In this document: piece by piece, positions 15,847 to 24,587 of the stretch
Numbering within the stretch: the stretch's first letter is position 1
Layout of the letters: each line of letters begins with the position of its first letter
Assembly: GCF_041080625.1 (NCBI RefSeq)
Contig: NZ_CP163518.1
Span: forward strand, 2,604,001-2,668,000
From: Streptomyces sp. CG1
GTDB taxonomy: Bacteria > Actinomycetota > Actinomycetes > Streptomycetales > Streptomycetaceae
Length of the DNA stretch: 64,000 bases
Direction: 5' to 3'
Program-made: the position numbers and the translations under genes
The notes under the pieces: model-generated
Told to the model about the DNA's origin: nothing
The model's input: only the letters and a program-made list of their open reading frames with translations
Databases searched by the model: none

Positions 15847-18800
15847 ATGGCAGCCATAGACGAGAGCAGCGCTCTCGGCCTGCTCGACGAAGAGATCCGC
15901 ACGCAGTTCGGCGACCGGGCGCGGTTCTCCGCGGCGCCCGCGGCCTCGCCGCGCACCCTGGTCGACCTCTTCGACGCGACCGTGCGGTCCCATCCGGACG
16001 AGCCCGCCCTGGACGACGGTACGACATGTCTCACCTACCGTGTGCTGGCCGTCGAGGTGGAGCGGCTGCGCCGGCGACTCGCGGGCGAGGGGGTCGGGCT
16101 CGGGGACCGGGTCGGGGTGCGGGTTCCCTCGGGGACCAATGAGCTGTACGTCGCGATTCTCGCCGTCCTCGCGGCCGGTGCCGCCTATGTCCCCGTCGAC
16201 GCCGAGGACCCGGACGAGCGGGCCGAGCTGGTCTTCGGGGAGGCCCGGGTGCGGGCCGTCATCGGGGCCGGGCACGCCGTCACCGTCAACGGGCACGCCG
16301 ATGCAGACCACGCCATCACCCCGCAGGGCACCTCCGGCTCCACCGTGCAGGGTGTTCCCGGCTCATCCGCCACGCGTCCCGGTGCCGAGCACGACGCCTG
16401 GATCATCTTCACCTCCGGGTCCACCGGCAAGCCCAAGGGCGTCGCCGTCACCCACCGCAGCGCCGCCGCCTTCGTGGACGCCGAGGCGGCCCTGTTCCTC
16501 ACGGAGGAGCCGATCGGGCCCGGTGACCGGGTCATGGCCGGGCTGTCCGTCGCCTTCGACGCGTCCTGCGAGGAGATGTGGCTGGCCTGGCGGTACGGCG
16601 CCTGTCTGGTGCCGGTGCCGCGGTCGCAGGTCAGGAGCGGTGCCGATCTCGGGCCCTGGCTGGTCGAGCAGGAGATCACCGTCGTGTCGACGGTGCCGAC
16701 GCTGGCCGCGCTGTGGGAGCCCGAGACGCTCAACGACGTACGGCTGCTGATCTTCGGCGGCGAGGCCTGCCCGCCCGAGCTGGCACAGCGGCTGGTCACC
16801 GAGGGGCGCGAGGTGTGGAACACCTACGGGCCGACCGAGGCGACCGTGGTGGCCTGTGCGGCGCTGCTGACCGGCGAGGAGCCCATCAGGATCGGGCTAC
16901 CGCTGAACGGCTGGGAACTGGCCGTCGTCGATGACGCCGGTGAGCCCGTGGCCATGGGCGCCAGCGGGCAGCTCGTGATCGGCGGGGTCGGGCTCGCGCG
17001 GTACCTCGACCCCGACAAGGACGCGGAGAAGTACGCGCCGCTGGAGTCCCTCGGCTGGGAGCGGGCCTATCGGAGTGGTGACCTGGTCAAGGCCGACCCC
17101 GAAGGGCTGATCTTCCTGGGGCGGGCCGACGAGCAGATCAAGCTCGGCGGGCGGCGGATCGAGCTGGGCGAGGTGGATGCCGCACTGCAGGCCCTGCCCG
17201 GTGTGGCGGGGGCCGCGGCCGCCGTGCGCACCGCCCGCAGCGGCAATCAGCTGCTCGTCGGCTATGTCGTCACCCAGGACGGCTGGGATCACGCGGCCGC
17301 CGTCGAGAAGCTGCGGGCCGCGCTGCCCGCCGCGCTGGTGCCGCTGCTCGCGCCCGTCGCCGAGCTGCCGACCCGGACGTCCGGGAAGGTGGACCGGGGC
17401 GCCCTGCCCTGGCCGCTGGAGGGCGTTCAGACGCCCAAGGCCGACCTGTACGGCACCGAGGCCTGGCTCGCCGAGCAGTGGGCGGAGGTCCTGGGCATCC
17501 CGGTGACCAGTGCCGCCGACGACTTCTTCGCGATCGGCGGCGGCAGTCTGGCCGCAGCCCAGCTCACCACCCGGCTGCGCACCCGCTACCCGAGCGCCGC
17601 CGTCCTCGACATCTACCAGCAGCCGGTGCTGCGCAAGCTGGCCCGGCGTCTGGAGGCCTCGGCCCAGGACGACGGCAGGACCCGCACGGTCGCCCCTGTG
17701 CCGGTTCGCGCCCAGGCCGTCCAGCTGCTCCTGCTCGTCCCGCTGGTCACGCTGCTCGGGCTGCGCTGGACGCTGGTTCTGGCCGCCGCCGGGAACGTGC
17801 TGCCCGGCTACGCCTGGCTGCCGACCGCCCCCTGGTGGCTGCTCGCGGCCGGCGCGCTGCTGTCGTTCACCCCACCCGGCCGGATCGCCGTGGCGGCGGG
17901 CGGGGCGCGGCTGCTGCTGCGGGGCCTCGCACCGGGGCGGTATCCGCGGGGCGGGAGCGTGCATCTGCGGCTGTGGACGGCCGAGCGGCTGGCCGAGTTC
18001 AGCGGGGCCACCACGCTGACCGGATCGTGGCTGGAGCGGTACGCGCGGGCGCTGGGCGCCAAGATCGGGCCCGAGGTGGACCTGCACTCGCTGCCGCCGG
18101 TCACCGGCATGCTCAAGGTGGGCCGGGGCGCGGCCGTGGAGTCCGAGGTCGATCTGTCCGGACACTGGCTGGACGGCGACCGGCTGGAGATCGGCACGGT
18201 CAAGGTCGGCGCGCACGCCGTCGTCGGCACCCGCAGCATGCTCTTCCCGGGCGCCCGGGTCGGCAAGCGGGCCGAGGTGGCTCCCGGCTCCGCGGTCAGC
18301 GGGCAGATCCCGACCGGCCAGCGGTGGGCGGGCGCGCCCGCGGTCAAGCTGGGCAAGGCCAAGCGCAACTGGCCCAAGGAACGCCCGCAGCGGGGCACGT
18401 ACTGGCGGGTCATGTACGGCATCACCGGGCTCGCGCTGAGCGCGCTGCCGCTGCTCGCGGGCGGGGCCGCGCTGCTGGTCGCCCGGCTCTTCGTGACGCC
18501 TGGAGCCTCCCTCGGCGAGGCCCTGCGCGGGGCCGCGCTCGGGCTGGTCCCGGCCACGCTGGCCTACGGGCTGGCGTATGCGCTGCTGATCCTGGTCGCC
18601 GTACGTGTGCTGAGCCTGGGGCTGCGCGAGGGCACGCATCCGACGCACAGCCGGGTCGGCTGGCAGGCGTGGACCGTGACGCAGCTGATGGACCGGGCCC
18701 GCGAGACCCTGTTCCCGCTGTACGCCGGGCTGGTCACACCGGTGTGGCTGCGGCTGCTGGGGATGCGGATCGGGCGGGGCGCCGAGGTGTCGACCGTGCT

Positions 18801-19767
18801 CGCGCTGCCGAGCCTGACCACCGTCGGCGAGGGAGCCTTCCTCGCGGACGACACGCTGACGGCGCCGTACGAGCTGGGCGGCGGCTGGGTGCGGATCGGG
18901 CGTGCGCAGATCGGGCGGCGGGCGTTCCTCGGGAATTCGGGGATGACCGCGCCGGGGCGGCGGGTGCCGGACGGCGGTCTGGTCGGTGTGCTGTCGGCGA
19001 CGCCGAAGAAGGCGAAGAAGGGCACCTCGTATCTGGGGCTGCCCCCGGTGAAGCTGCCGCGCAGCGCCTCCGACGGGGACCAGAGCCGTACATACGACCC
19101 GCCGGCCCGGCTGCTGTGGGCGCGCGGGCTGGTGGAGCTGTGCCGGATCGTGCCGGTGCTGTGCTCGGCGGCGCTGGCCGCGGCGACGGTGGCGGCACTG
19201 TGTGCGCTGGGCCCGTGGGCGTGGGCGCTCTCGGGTGCGGTGCTGCTCGGGGCGGGTGTGGCCGCGGCGGTCGTCTCGGTCCTGGCGAAGTGGCTGCTCG
19301 TGGGGCGGCACCGGGCCGGGGAGCATCCGCTGTGGAGCTCCTTCGTGTGGCGCAACGAGCTGGCGGACACCTTCGTCGAGGTGCTGGCGGTGCCGTGGCT
19401 GGCCGGAGCCGTGCCGGGGACGCCGGTGATGACGGCCTGGCTGCGCGGGCTCGGCGCCCGCATCGGCAAGGGCGTGTGGGTGGAGAGCTACTGGCTGCCG
19501 GAGACGGACCTGGTGACCCTCAAGGACGCCGCGACCGTGAACCGTGGCTGCGTCCTGCAGACACACCTCTTCCACGACCGGATCTTGCGGACGGATACTG
19601 TGGTCCTCCGTGAGGGCGCCACACTGGGCCCTGGCGGGATCGTGCTGCCCGGCAGCACGGTAGGGGCCCGTGCGACCCTGGGTCCCGCGTCGCTCGTCAT
19701 GGCCGCGGAGTCCGTCCCGGACGACACCCGCTGGCTCGGCAACCCGATCGAGGCGTGGCGCTCCTGA
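15847..19767 (+). CDS. Pls/PosA-family membrane-bound single-module non-ribosomal peptide synthetase
   Basis: A 1306-aa stand-alone NRPS. The adenylation domain (residues ~35-520) has SGSTGKPKG near residue 190, FDASCEEMW near 238, NTYGPTEATV near 325 and the catalytic-Lys motif TSGKVDRG near 512. A carrier domain follows (FFAIGGGSLAAAQL, phosphopantetheine Ser near 566). The remainder has transmembrane segments (about 620-655, 665-680, 860-905, 1090-1140) alternating with three left-handed beta-helix-like regions. This is the architecture of epsilon-poly-lysine synthetase and relatives, in which the C-terminal membrane part joins activated amino acids into isopeptide chains. There is no condensation or thioesterase domain. 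Substrate not predicted. No biosynthetic partners lie nearby. ATG start. Confidence 0.9.
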   Translation: MAAIDESSALGLLDEEIRTQFGDRARFSAAPAASPRTLVDLFDATVRSHPDEPALDDGTTCLTYRVLAVEVERLRRRLAGEGVGLGDRVGVRVPSGTNELYVAILAVLAAGAAYVPVDAEDPDERAELVFGEARVRAVIGAGHAVTVNGHADADHAITPQGTSGSTVQGVPGSSATRPGAEHDAWIIFTSGSTGKPKGVAVTHRSAAAFVDAEAALFLTEEPIGPGDRVMAGLSVAFDASCEEMWLAWRYGACLVPVPRSQVRSGADLGPWLVEQEITVVSTVPTLAALWEPETLNDVRLLIFGGEACPPELAQRLVTEGREVWNTYGPTEATVVACAALLTGEEPIRIGLPLNGWELAVVDDAGEPVAMGASGQLVIGGVGLARYLDPDKDAEKYAPLESLGWERAYRSGDLVKADPEGLIFLGRADEQIKLGGRRIELGEVDAALQALPGVAGAAAAVRTARSGNQLLVGYVVTQDGWDHAAAVEKLRAALPAALVPLLAPVAELPTRTSGKVDRGALPWPLEGVQTPKADLYGTEAWLAEQWAEVLGIPVTSAADDFFAIGGGSLAAAQLTTRLRTRYPSAAVLDIYQQPVLRKLARRLEASAQDDGRTRTVAPVPVRAQAVQLLLLVPLVTLLGLRWTLVLAAAGNVLPGYAWLPTAPWWLLAAGALLSFTPPGRIAVAAGGARLLLRGLAPGRYPRGGSVHLRLWTAERLAEFSGATTLTGSWLERYARALGAKIGPEVDLHSLPPVTGMLKVGRGAAVESEVDLSGHWLDGDRLEIGTVKVGAHAVVGTRSMLFPGARVGKRAEVAPGSAVSGQIPTGQRWAGAPAVKLGKAKRNWPKERPQRGTYWRVMYGITGLALSALPLLAGGAALLVARLFVTPGASLGEALRGAALGLVPATLAYGLAYALLILVAVRVLSLGLREGTHPTHSRVGWQAWTVTQLMDRARETLFPLYAGLVTPVWLRLLGMRIGRGAEVSTVLALPSLTTVGEGAFLADDTLTAPYELGGGWVRIGRAQIGRRAFLGNSGMTAPGRRVPDGGLVGVLSATPKKAKKGTSYLGLPPVKLPRSASDGDQSRTYDPPARLLWARGLVELCRIVPVLCSAALAAATVAALCALGPWAWALSGAVLLGAGVAAAVVSVLAKWLLVGRHRAGEHPLWSSFVWRNELADTFVEVLAVPWLAGAVPGTPVMTAWLRGLGARIGKGVWVESYWLPETDLVTLKDAATVNRGCVLQTHLFHDRILRTDTVVLREGATLGPGGIVLPGSTVGARATLGPASLVMAAESVPDDTRWLGNPIEAWRS

Positions 19768-19849
19768 GCGCGGGCCGTTCGGGGCGAAAAGTGTCTCGGG
19801 TGTCGCGGCGAGGGATGGTTCGAGCAAGGCGCAGGGAGCGAACGCGGAA

Positions 19850-21187
19850 GTGGCAGTGCAGCAGTCAGTGGGTCCGGACCCGTACTTCCCGGACAACGGC
19901 GATCCCCGGTACCGGGTGCATCGCTATGAGCTCACGCTGGACTACCGGCCCGGCCCGAACCGGTTGTCCGGGAGCGCCCGGATCAACGCCATCGCCGGGC
20001 GGGCGCCGCTCACCGAATTCCAGCTCGATCTGGCCGATTTCAAGATCGGCCGGATCCGGGTGGACGGCCGCCAGCCGCACTACACACACCGGGGCGGCAG
20101 GCTGCGGGTGAAGCCGGCGAAGCCGCTGCGGGCCGGGGCCGCGTTCACCGTCGAGGTGCACTGGTCCGGGAATCCGAAGCCGGTGGCCAGCCCCTGGGGT
20201 GGGATCGGCTGGGAGGAGCTGGCGGACGGCGCGCTGGTAACGAGCCAGCCGATCGGGGCGCCGTCCTGGTACCCGTGCAACGACCGGCCCGCCGACAAGG
20301 CGTCGTATCTGATCTCGGTCACCACGCCGTCGGCGTACGCGGTGGTCTCGGGCGGCCGGCTGCTGACCCGGACGACGAAGGCGTCGACGACCACCTGGGT
20401 GTACGAGCAGTCCGCGCCGACGTCCAGCTATCTCGTCGGCCTGGCGATCGGCAAGTTCCACACGGTGCTGCTGGGCGACCCGGGGCCGGGCGGGGTGCCG
20501 CAGCACGGGCACATCCCGGCGCACCTGCTGCCCGAGTTCTCCCGGGACTTCGCGCGGCAGCCGGCGATGATGGAGCTGTTCCAGGAGCTGTTCGGGCCGT
20601 ACCCGTTCGAGGAGTACGCGGTCGCGGTGACCGAGGAGGAGCTCGATGTGCCGGTCGAGGCACAGGGGTTGTCGCTGTTCGGCTCCAACCACGTGGACGG
20701 CGCCCGGGGTTCGGAGCGGCTGGTGGCGCACGAGCTGGCGCACCAGTGGTTCGGCAACTGTGTGTCCATAGCCGACTGGCGGCAGATCTGGCTGAACGAG
20801 GGCTTCGCCAAGTACGCGGAGTGGCTGTGGTCCGAGCGCTCGGGCGGTCGCAGCGCCCAGCAACTCGCGGCCGCCGCACACCGGTTGCTGGCCGGGCTGC
20901 CGCAGGATCTGCGGCTGGCCGATCCGGGGCGCCGGTCGATGTTCGACGACCGGCTCTACGAGCGCGGCGGCCTGACCGTGCACGCGGTGCGCTGCGCGCT
21001 GGGCGACGACGCGTTCTTCCGCATGCTGCGCGCCTGGGTGCGGCTGCACCGGAACGGGTCGGTGACGACGGCGGCGTTCACCGAGCATGTGGCCCGGTTC
21101 GCGGACGAGCCGCTGCACGGGTTGTTCGAGGCGTGGGTGTACGGGGCGAAGCTGCCGCCGCTGCCGATGCGGCTGGAAGTTCCCTAG
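19850..21187 (+). CDS. M1 family metallopeptidase
   Basis: A 445-aa M1-type aminopeptidase. The zinc signature HELAHQWFGN with the distal ligand Glu in LNEGFAKYAEWLW is complete (residues ~300-330). The substrate-anchoring Glu region is atypical, since the usual GAMEN reads VEAQGLSLFGSN here. The N-terminal beta saddle (RYRVHRYELTLDYRPG) is present; the large C-terminal helical domain of full-length aminopeptidase N is absent, as in the shorter actinobacterial M1 class. The start is the GTG giving MAVQQSVGPDPYFP; further upstream in frame is still the synthetase's 3' region and intergenic DNA. No signal peptide seen. It follows the synthetase by 82 bp on the same strand. Confidence 0.88.
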   Translation: MAVQQSVGPDPYFPDNGDPRYRVHRYELTLDYRPGPNRLSGSARINAIAGRAPLTEFQLDLADFKIGRIRVDGRQPHYTHRGGRLRVKPAKPLRAGAAFTVEVHWSGNPKPVASPWGGIGWEELADGALVTSQPIGAPSWYPCNDRPADKASYLISVTTPSAYAVVSGGRLLTRTTKASTTTWVYEQSAPTSSYLVGLAIGKFHTVLLGDPGPGGVPQHGHIPAHLLPEFSRDFARQPAMMELFQELFGPYPFEEYAVAVTEEELDVPVEAQGLSLFGSNHVDGARGSERLVAHELAHQWFGNCVSIADWRQIWLNEGFAKYAEWLWSERSGGRSAQQLAAAAHRLLAGLPQDLRLADPGRRSMFDDRLYERGGLTVHAVRCALGDDAFFRMLRAWVRLHRNGSVTTAAFTEHVARFADEPLHGLFEAWVYGAKLPPLPMRLEVP

Positions 21188-21196
21188 ACTTGAAGG

Positions 21197-22918
21197 GTGG
21201 CCCGGCCCAATGACGAGGTCGAGGCGCTCCTGCAGGAGTACGCGGACCTCATCGCCATCACGGGAGGCGACGCTTTCAAGGCGCGCGCCTACGAGAAGGC
21301 GGCGCGTGCCATCGGCGGCTATCCGGCCGACATCGCCAAGCTGGACGAGGACGGCCTGAAGGAGATCCCGAACGTGGGCCGGTCGATCGCCGACAAGGTG
21401 ATCGAGTACCTGCGCACGGGCAAGATGGCGGTGGTCGAGGAGCGCCGGGCGAAGATCCCCGCCGGGGTCCGCGAGCTGATCACCATCCCCGGTCTGGGCC
21501 CGAAGAAGGCGCTGCGGCTCTACGAGGACTTGCACATCTCCTCGGTCAGTGCGCTGGCCGCGGCGATCGAGGCGGACGCGCTGGCCGATCTGAAGGGCTT
21601 CGGCGAGAAGACGCAGGACAACATCCGGCACGGCATCGAGCTGCTGCAGCGGGCGGGCGCCCGGGTGCCGCTGTCGCTGGCCCTGGACACCGCCGAGGGA
21701 ATCGTCGCCGAGCTGTCCGGGGTGACCGGCTGCACGCGATGCGCCTACGCCGGCTCGCTGCGCCGGATGCGGGAGACCGTCGGGGATCTGGACGTCCTGG
21801 TCGCGGCGAAGCGGTCGGATGCGTTCATGGCGGCGCTGTGCGAGCTGCCGGCCACCGCGGAGGTCATCGCGCGGGGCACGAAGAAGACGTCGGTGCGCAC
21901 CGCGAAGGGGCTCCAGGTGGACCTGCGGGTGGTGCCGCCTCAGTCGTGGGGTGCCGCGATGCAGTACTTCACCGGCTCGAAGGCACACAACATCCGTACC
22001 CGCACCATCGCCGTGCACCAGGGGCTGAAGCTCTCGGAGTACGGCCTGTTCGACACCGAGAGCGGGGACTCGCTGGCCTCCCGCACCGAGGAGGAGGTGT
22101 ACGCCCGGCTCGGGCTGCCGTGGATCACGCCGACGCTGCGCGAGGACCGCGGCGAGATCGAGGCGGCCCTGCACGGCGAGCTGCCCGAGGTGGTCACCGA
22201 GCGGGACATCCGCGGTGACCTGCACACCCACACCGACCTCACGGACGGCCTCGCCCCGCTGGAGGAGATGGTGGCGGCGGCCGCCGAGCGCGGTCACAAG
22301 TACTACGCGGTGACGGACCACGCGCCCAACCTGTACATGCAGCGCATGACCGACGAGAAGATCCTCGCCCAGCGGGAGCGGCTGCGGGAGCTGGACGGCA
22401 CGCAGCGCAGGATGCGGCTGCTGCACGGCACGGAGCTCAACATCGACCCGGACGGCGGGGTGGACTGGCCGGCGGAGTTCCTGGCCGGCTTCGACCTGTG
22501 CGTGGCCTCCCTGCACTCGCACTTCGACCTGGGCAGGAAGGCGATGACCCGGCGGCTGGTGCGGGCCTGCGAGAACCCGTACGTCAACATCCTCGGGCAC
22601 CCCACGACCCGGCTGATCGGCAAGCGGCCGGGCGTCGACGCCGACTGGGACGAGGTGTTCGCGGCGTGCGCGCGCACCGGCACCGCGCTGGAGGTCAACG
22701 CCCAGCCGGACCGCCTCGACCTGTGCGACGAGGACATCCTGCGGGCCAGGGAGCACGGCGTGAAGTTCGCCGTGAACACCGACGCCCACGCCGTACCGCA
22801 CCTCGCGCAGTTGCGCTACGGCGTCGGCACGGCGCAGCGCGGCTGGCTCACCCGGGACGACGTGATCAACACCTGGCCGCTGACCCGGCTGCGCAAGTTC
22901 CTGCGCAAGGGAAGGTGA
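21197..22918 (+). CDS. polX: DNA polymerase/3'-5' exonuclease PolX (PHP domain)
   Basis: A 573-aa family X DNA polymerase with a fused PHP phosphoesterase, for gap filling and end processing in base-excision or break repair. The 8-kDa-like domain (residues 1-90) contains a helix-hairpin-helix (KEIPNVGRSIADKV), and a second HhH is LITIPGLGPKKALRLY near residue 97. The nucleotidyl-transferase core has AGSLRRMRETVGDLDVLV near 185 and a third carboxylate in VDLRVV near 235. The PHP domain begins GDLHTHTDLTDG near 340, with further metal ligands in TDHAPNLY, HGTELNID and ASLHSHFD, all intact. It starts GTG, with TAGACT 7 nt upstream and no spaced Shine-Dalgarno. Confidence 0.93.
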   Translation: MARPNDEVEALLQEYADLIAITGGDAFKARAYEKAARAIGGYPADIAKLDEDGLKEIPNVGRSIADKVIEYLRTGKMAVVEERRAKIPAGVRELITIPGLGPKKALRLYEDLHISSVSALAAAIEADALADLKGFGEKTQDNIRHGIELLQRAGARVPLSLALDTAEGIVAELSGVTGCTRCAYAGSLRRMRETVGDLDVLVAAKRSDAFMAALCELPATAEVIARGTKKTSVRTAKGLQVDLRVVPPQSWGAAMQYFTGSKAHNIRTRTIAVHQGLKLSEYGLFDTESGDSLASRTEEEVYARLGLPWITPTLREDRGEIEAALHGELPEVVTERDIRGDLHTHTDLTDGLAPLEEMVAAAAERGHKYYAVTDHAPNLYMQRMTDEKILAQRERLRELDGTQRRMRLLHGTELNIDPDGGVDWPAEFLAGFDLCVASLHSHFDLGRKAMTRRLVRACENPYVNILGHPTTRLIGKRPGVDADWDEVFAACARTGTALEVNAQPDRLDLCDEDILRAREHGVKFAVNTDAHAVPHLAQLRYGVGTAQRGWLTRDDVINTWPLTRLRKFLRKGR

Positions 22919-22930
22919 GGGGCGTCATTC

Positions 22931-22966
22931 CCGGCCAGGGTCATTCGTCTCCGGCCAGGGTCATTC
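22931..22966. repeat. Direct repeat at the end of the DUF1876 gene
   Basis: CCGGCCAGGGTCATTC occurs at 22931-22946 and 22951-22966, a 20-bp period. The second copy contains the DUF1876 stop codon, so the gene's end looks duplicated into the intergenic gap. Confidence 0.75.
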
Positions 22967-23272
22967 CTCCGTCGGCCACAGCGGCGAAGGGCCTTCCGTC
23001 TCGTTCGACCCCACCGCCTTCATGTCCCCGTCGGCGGCGCGCAGCAGGATCCGGCCCATGGCGATGAGCGCCCGCCCGGCCGCGAGTTCGTCGCCGATCT
23101 CCGGTACGTCGGGGTCGTACGGGCTGCGGCGGGCCTCGGCGCAGCTCTCCAGCACGTTGTCCCCGGTGTCCAGGACGATCCGGGCGGTGGTGTCCGGGTC
23201 GTGCTCGGAGAGATACAGGTTCAGCCGCCACTCCTTGACGGCCGGAGGACGGCTCCTCACAGGTCGGGTCAT
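22961..23272 (-). CDS. DUF1876 domain-containing protein
   Basis: A 103-aa protein with a DUF1876 core: KEWRLNLYLSEHDPDTTARI (N-terminal strand pair) and DVPEIGDELAAGRALIAMGR (helix). The family is small, alpha/beta and common in actinobacteria; no function is established. ATG start giving MTRPVRSRPP. The N-terminal 12 residues are basic and non-conserved. It converges on polX, separated by 42 bp that carry a duplicated 16-bp sequence. Confidence 0.8.
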   Translation of the reverse strand: MTRPVRSRPPAVKEWRLNLYLSEHDPDTTARIVLDTGDNVLESCAEARRSPYDPDVPEIGDELAAGRALIAMGRILLRAADGDMKAVGSNETEGPSPLWPTEE

Positions 23273-23359
23273 GGCCGCTCCTCCTCACTGTGCTGCTGCC
23301 CTTCCACTGTGCATCCGGCCCGGGGCGGACGCCTCTCCTGCTGCGGGCAGAATGAGCCC

Positions 23360-23734
23360 ATGACCTCGCGCGCCTGCCCCTGTGGACTCCCCCAGCCCTA
23401 CGACGCCTGCTGTGGCCGTTTCCACGCGGGATCCGTGAGCGCGCCGACCGCCGAGCTGCTCATGCGCTCGCGGTACACCGCGTTCGTGAAGGGCAACGGG
23501 GGGTACCTGCTGCGCACCTGGCATCCGCGGACCCGGCCCGAGGGCCTGGACCTCGACCCGCGGATGAAGTGGACGGGGCTGGAGATCCTGGACACCACCG
23601 ACGGGTCCGCCTTCCACACCACGGGCACGGTGACGTTTCGCGCCTCCTACCGGGGCGGTTCGCTGCACGAGCGCAGCCGCTTCGAGCGGGTGGACGGGGC
23701 GTGGGTGTACGTGGACGGGGACTTCCTGGACTGA
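23360..23734 (+). CDS. YchJ family protein (SEC-C-type zinc motif)
   Basis: A 124-aa protein of the YchJ/UPF0225 family. The N-terminal metal motif is CPCGLPQPYDACCGRFHAG (residues 6-24). The body is an NTF2-like fold with the family signature AELLMRSRYTAFVKGN near residue 34 and TWHPRTRP near 51. The usual C-terminal second zinc motif is not seen. Role unknown; SEC-C motifs often mark protein-binding modules. ATG start giving MTSRACPCG. Confidence 0.88.
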   Translation: MTSRACPCGLPQPYDACCGRFHAGSVSAPTAELLMRSRYTAFVKGNGGYLLRTWHPRTRPEGLDLDPRMKWTGLEILDTTDGSAFHTTGTVTFRASYRGGSLHERSRFERVDGAWVYVDGDFLD

Positions 23735-23744
23735 CGTACGTCGG

Positions 23745-24446
23745 TCAGGGCGCCAGGATGTCCAGTTCCTGGAGCGCGCCCTCGGTGATCTCCCTGGTCA
23801 GCTGTTCGGCGCGGGTCGCGTCGCCCGCGCGGACGGCCTCCGCGACCTGCACATGCAGGGTGACCGCCGCCGGGTCGGGGTCCTCGAACATGACCTCGTG
23901 ATGGGTGCGGCCGGCCAGGACCTCTGCGACGACGTCGCCGAGCCGGGCGAACATCTCGTTGCCCGAGGCGTTCAGGATGACCCGGTGGAAGGCGATGTCA
24001 TGGATCAGGTACGCCTCCAGCTTGTGGCCGCGTGAATGGGCCACCATGCCGAGCGCGCACTCGGTCAACCGCGCACACTGCTCGGCCGTGGCGTGCCTGG
24101 CGGCGAGGCCGGCCGCGACCGGTTCGACGGCCGAGCGCAGCACGGTCAGGGAGCGCAGCTGGCGGGGGCGGTCGGCGCCCGCGAGGCGCCAGCGGATGAC
24201 CTGCGGGTCGTAGACGTTCCACTCGGCCTTGGGACGCACCGTCACGCCGACCCGGCGGCGGGACTCGACCAGGTGCATGGACTCCAGCACACGGACCGCC
24301 TCGCGCATCACGGAGCGTGAGACCTCGAAGTGCTGGGCGAGCTCGTCGGTGCGCAGCACGCTGCCGGGCGGGTACTCGCCAGCGGTGATCGCGGGGCCGA
24401 GGGTGTCCAGTACACGGCCGTGCAGCCCCCGGCCCGGTGTGGTCAT
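23745..24446 (-). CDS. gntR: FadR-subfamily GntR regulator of the gluconate operon
   Basis: A 233-aa repressor-type regulator. The N-terminal winged helix has the GntR signature (TDELAQHFEVSRSVMREAV, residues ~33-51), and the all-helical FCD ligand-binding domain follows, with metal-ligand-type Asp and His in LIHDIAFHRVIL near residue 155. It is divergent from gntK-gntP-SDR-idnD across 141 bp that hold a near-palindromic candidate operator. In S. coelicolor the orthologous position (SCO1678, from memory) is described as the gluconate repressor. Regulation by gluconate or its phosphate is inference here. ATG start. Confidence 0.92.
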   Translation of the reverse strand: MTTPGRGLHGRVLDTLGPAITAGEYPPGSVLRTDELAQHFEVSRSVMREAVRVLESMHLVESRRRVGVTVRPKAEWNVYDPQVIRWRLAGADRPRQLRSLTVLRSAVEPVAAGLAARHATAEQCARLTECALGMVAHSRGHKLEAYLIHDIAFHRVILNASGNEMFARLGDVVAEVLAGRTHHEVMFEDPDPAAVTLHVQVAEAVRAGDATRAEQLTREITEGALQELDILAP

Positions 24447-24482
24447 GCACTCAGCGTACGGCGTGGATCACCGCCACAAAAA

Positions 24483-24505
24483 GTCAGACTTATATGTCAC
24501 AGACT
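24483..24505. promoter_or_regulatory. Candidate GntR operator between gntR and gntK
   Basis: GACTTATATGTC (24487-24498) is a near-palindrome; it sits between two direct copies of CAGACT (24485-24490 and 24500-24505). The tract is far more AT-rich than its surroundings and lies 37-83 bp from the two divergent starts. Confidence 0.55.
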
Positions 24506-24587
24506 CTTGAATTCGTCGTACCTAATGGGTTTCAGTGTGGCGACGCCGATGCGGCGTCGGATGTCGAGGAAGACAGCGAGGCAGTTC

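Noticed and set aside
16897..19896. A 999-codon minus-strand open frame opposite the synthetase
   Set aside because: High-GC antisense artefact; composition rich in Arg, Gln, His and Pro, while the plus-strand frame has clear NRPS motifs.
15847..21187. A complete biosynthetic gene cluster around the Pls/PosA-type synthetase
   Set aside because: Flanking genes are a tRNA, an M20 peptidase and DNA repair functions; no tailoring, resistance or pathway-specific regulator.
19865..22801. A 978-codon minus-strand open frame opposite the M1 peptidase and polX
   Set aside because: Antisense shadow; both plus-strand genes have complete catalytic motifs.
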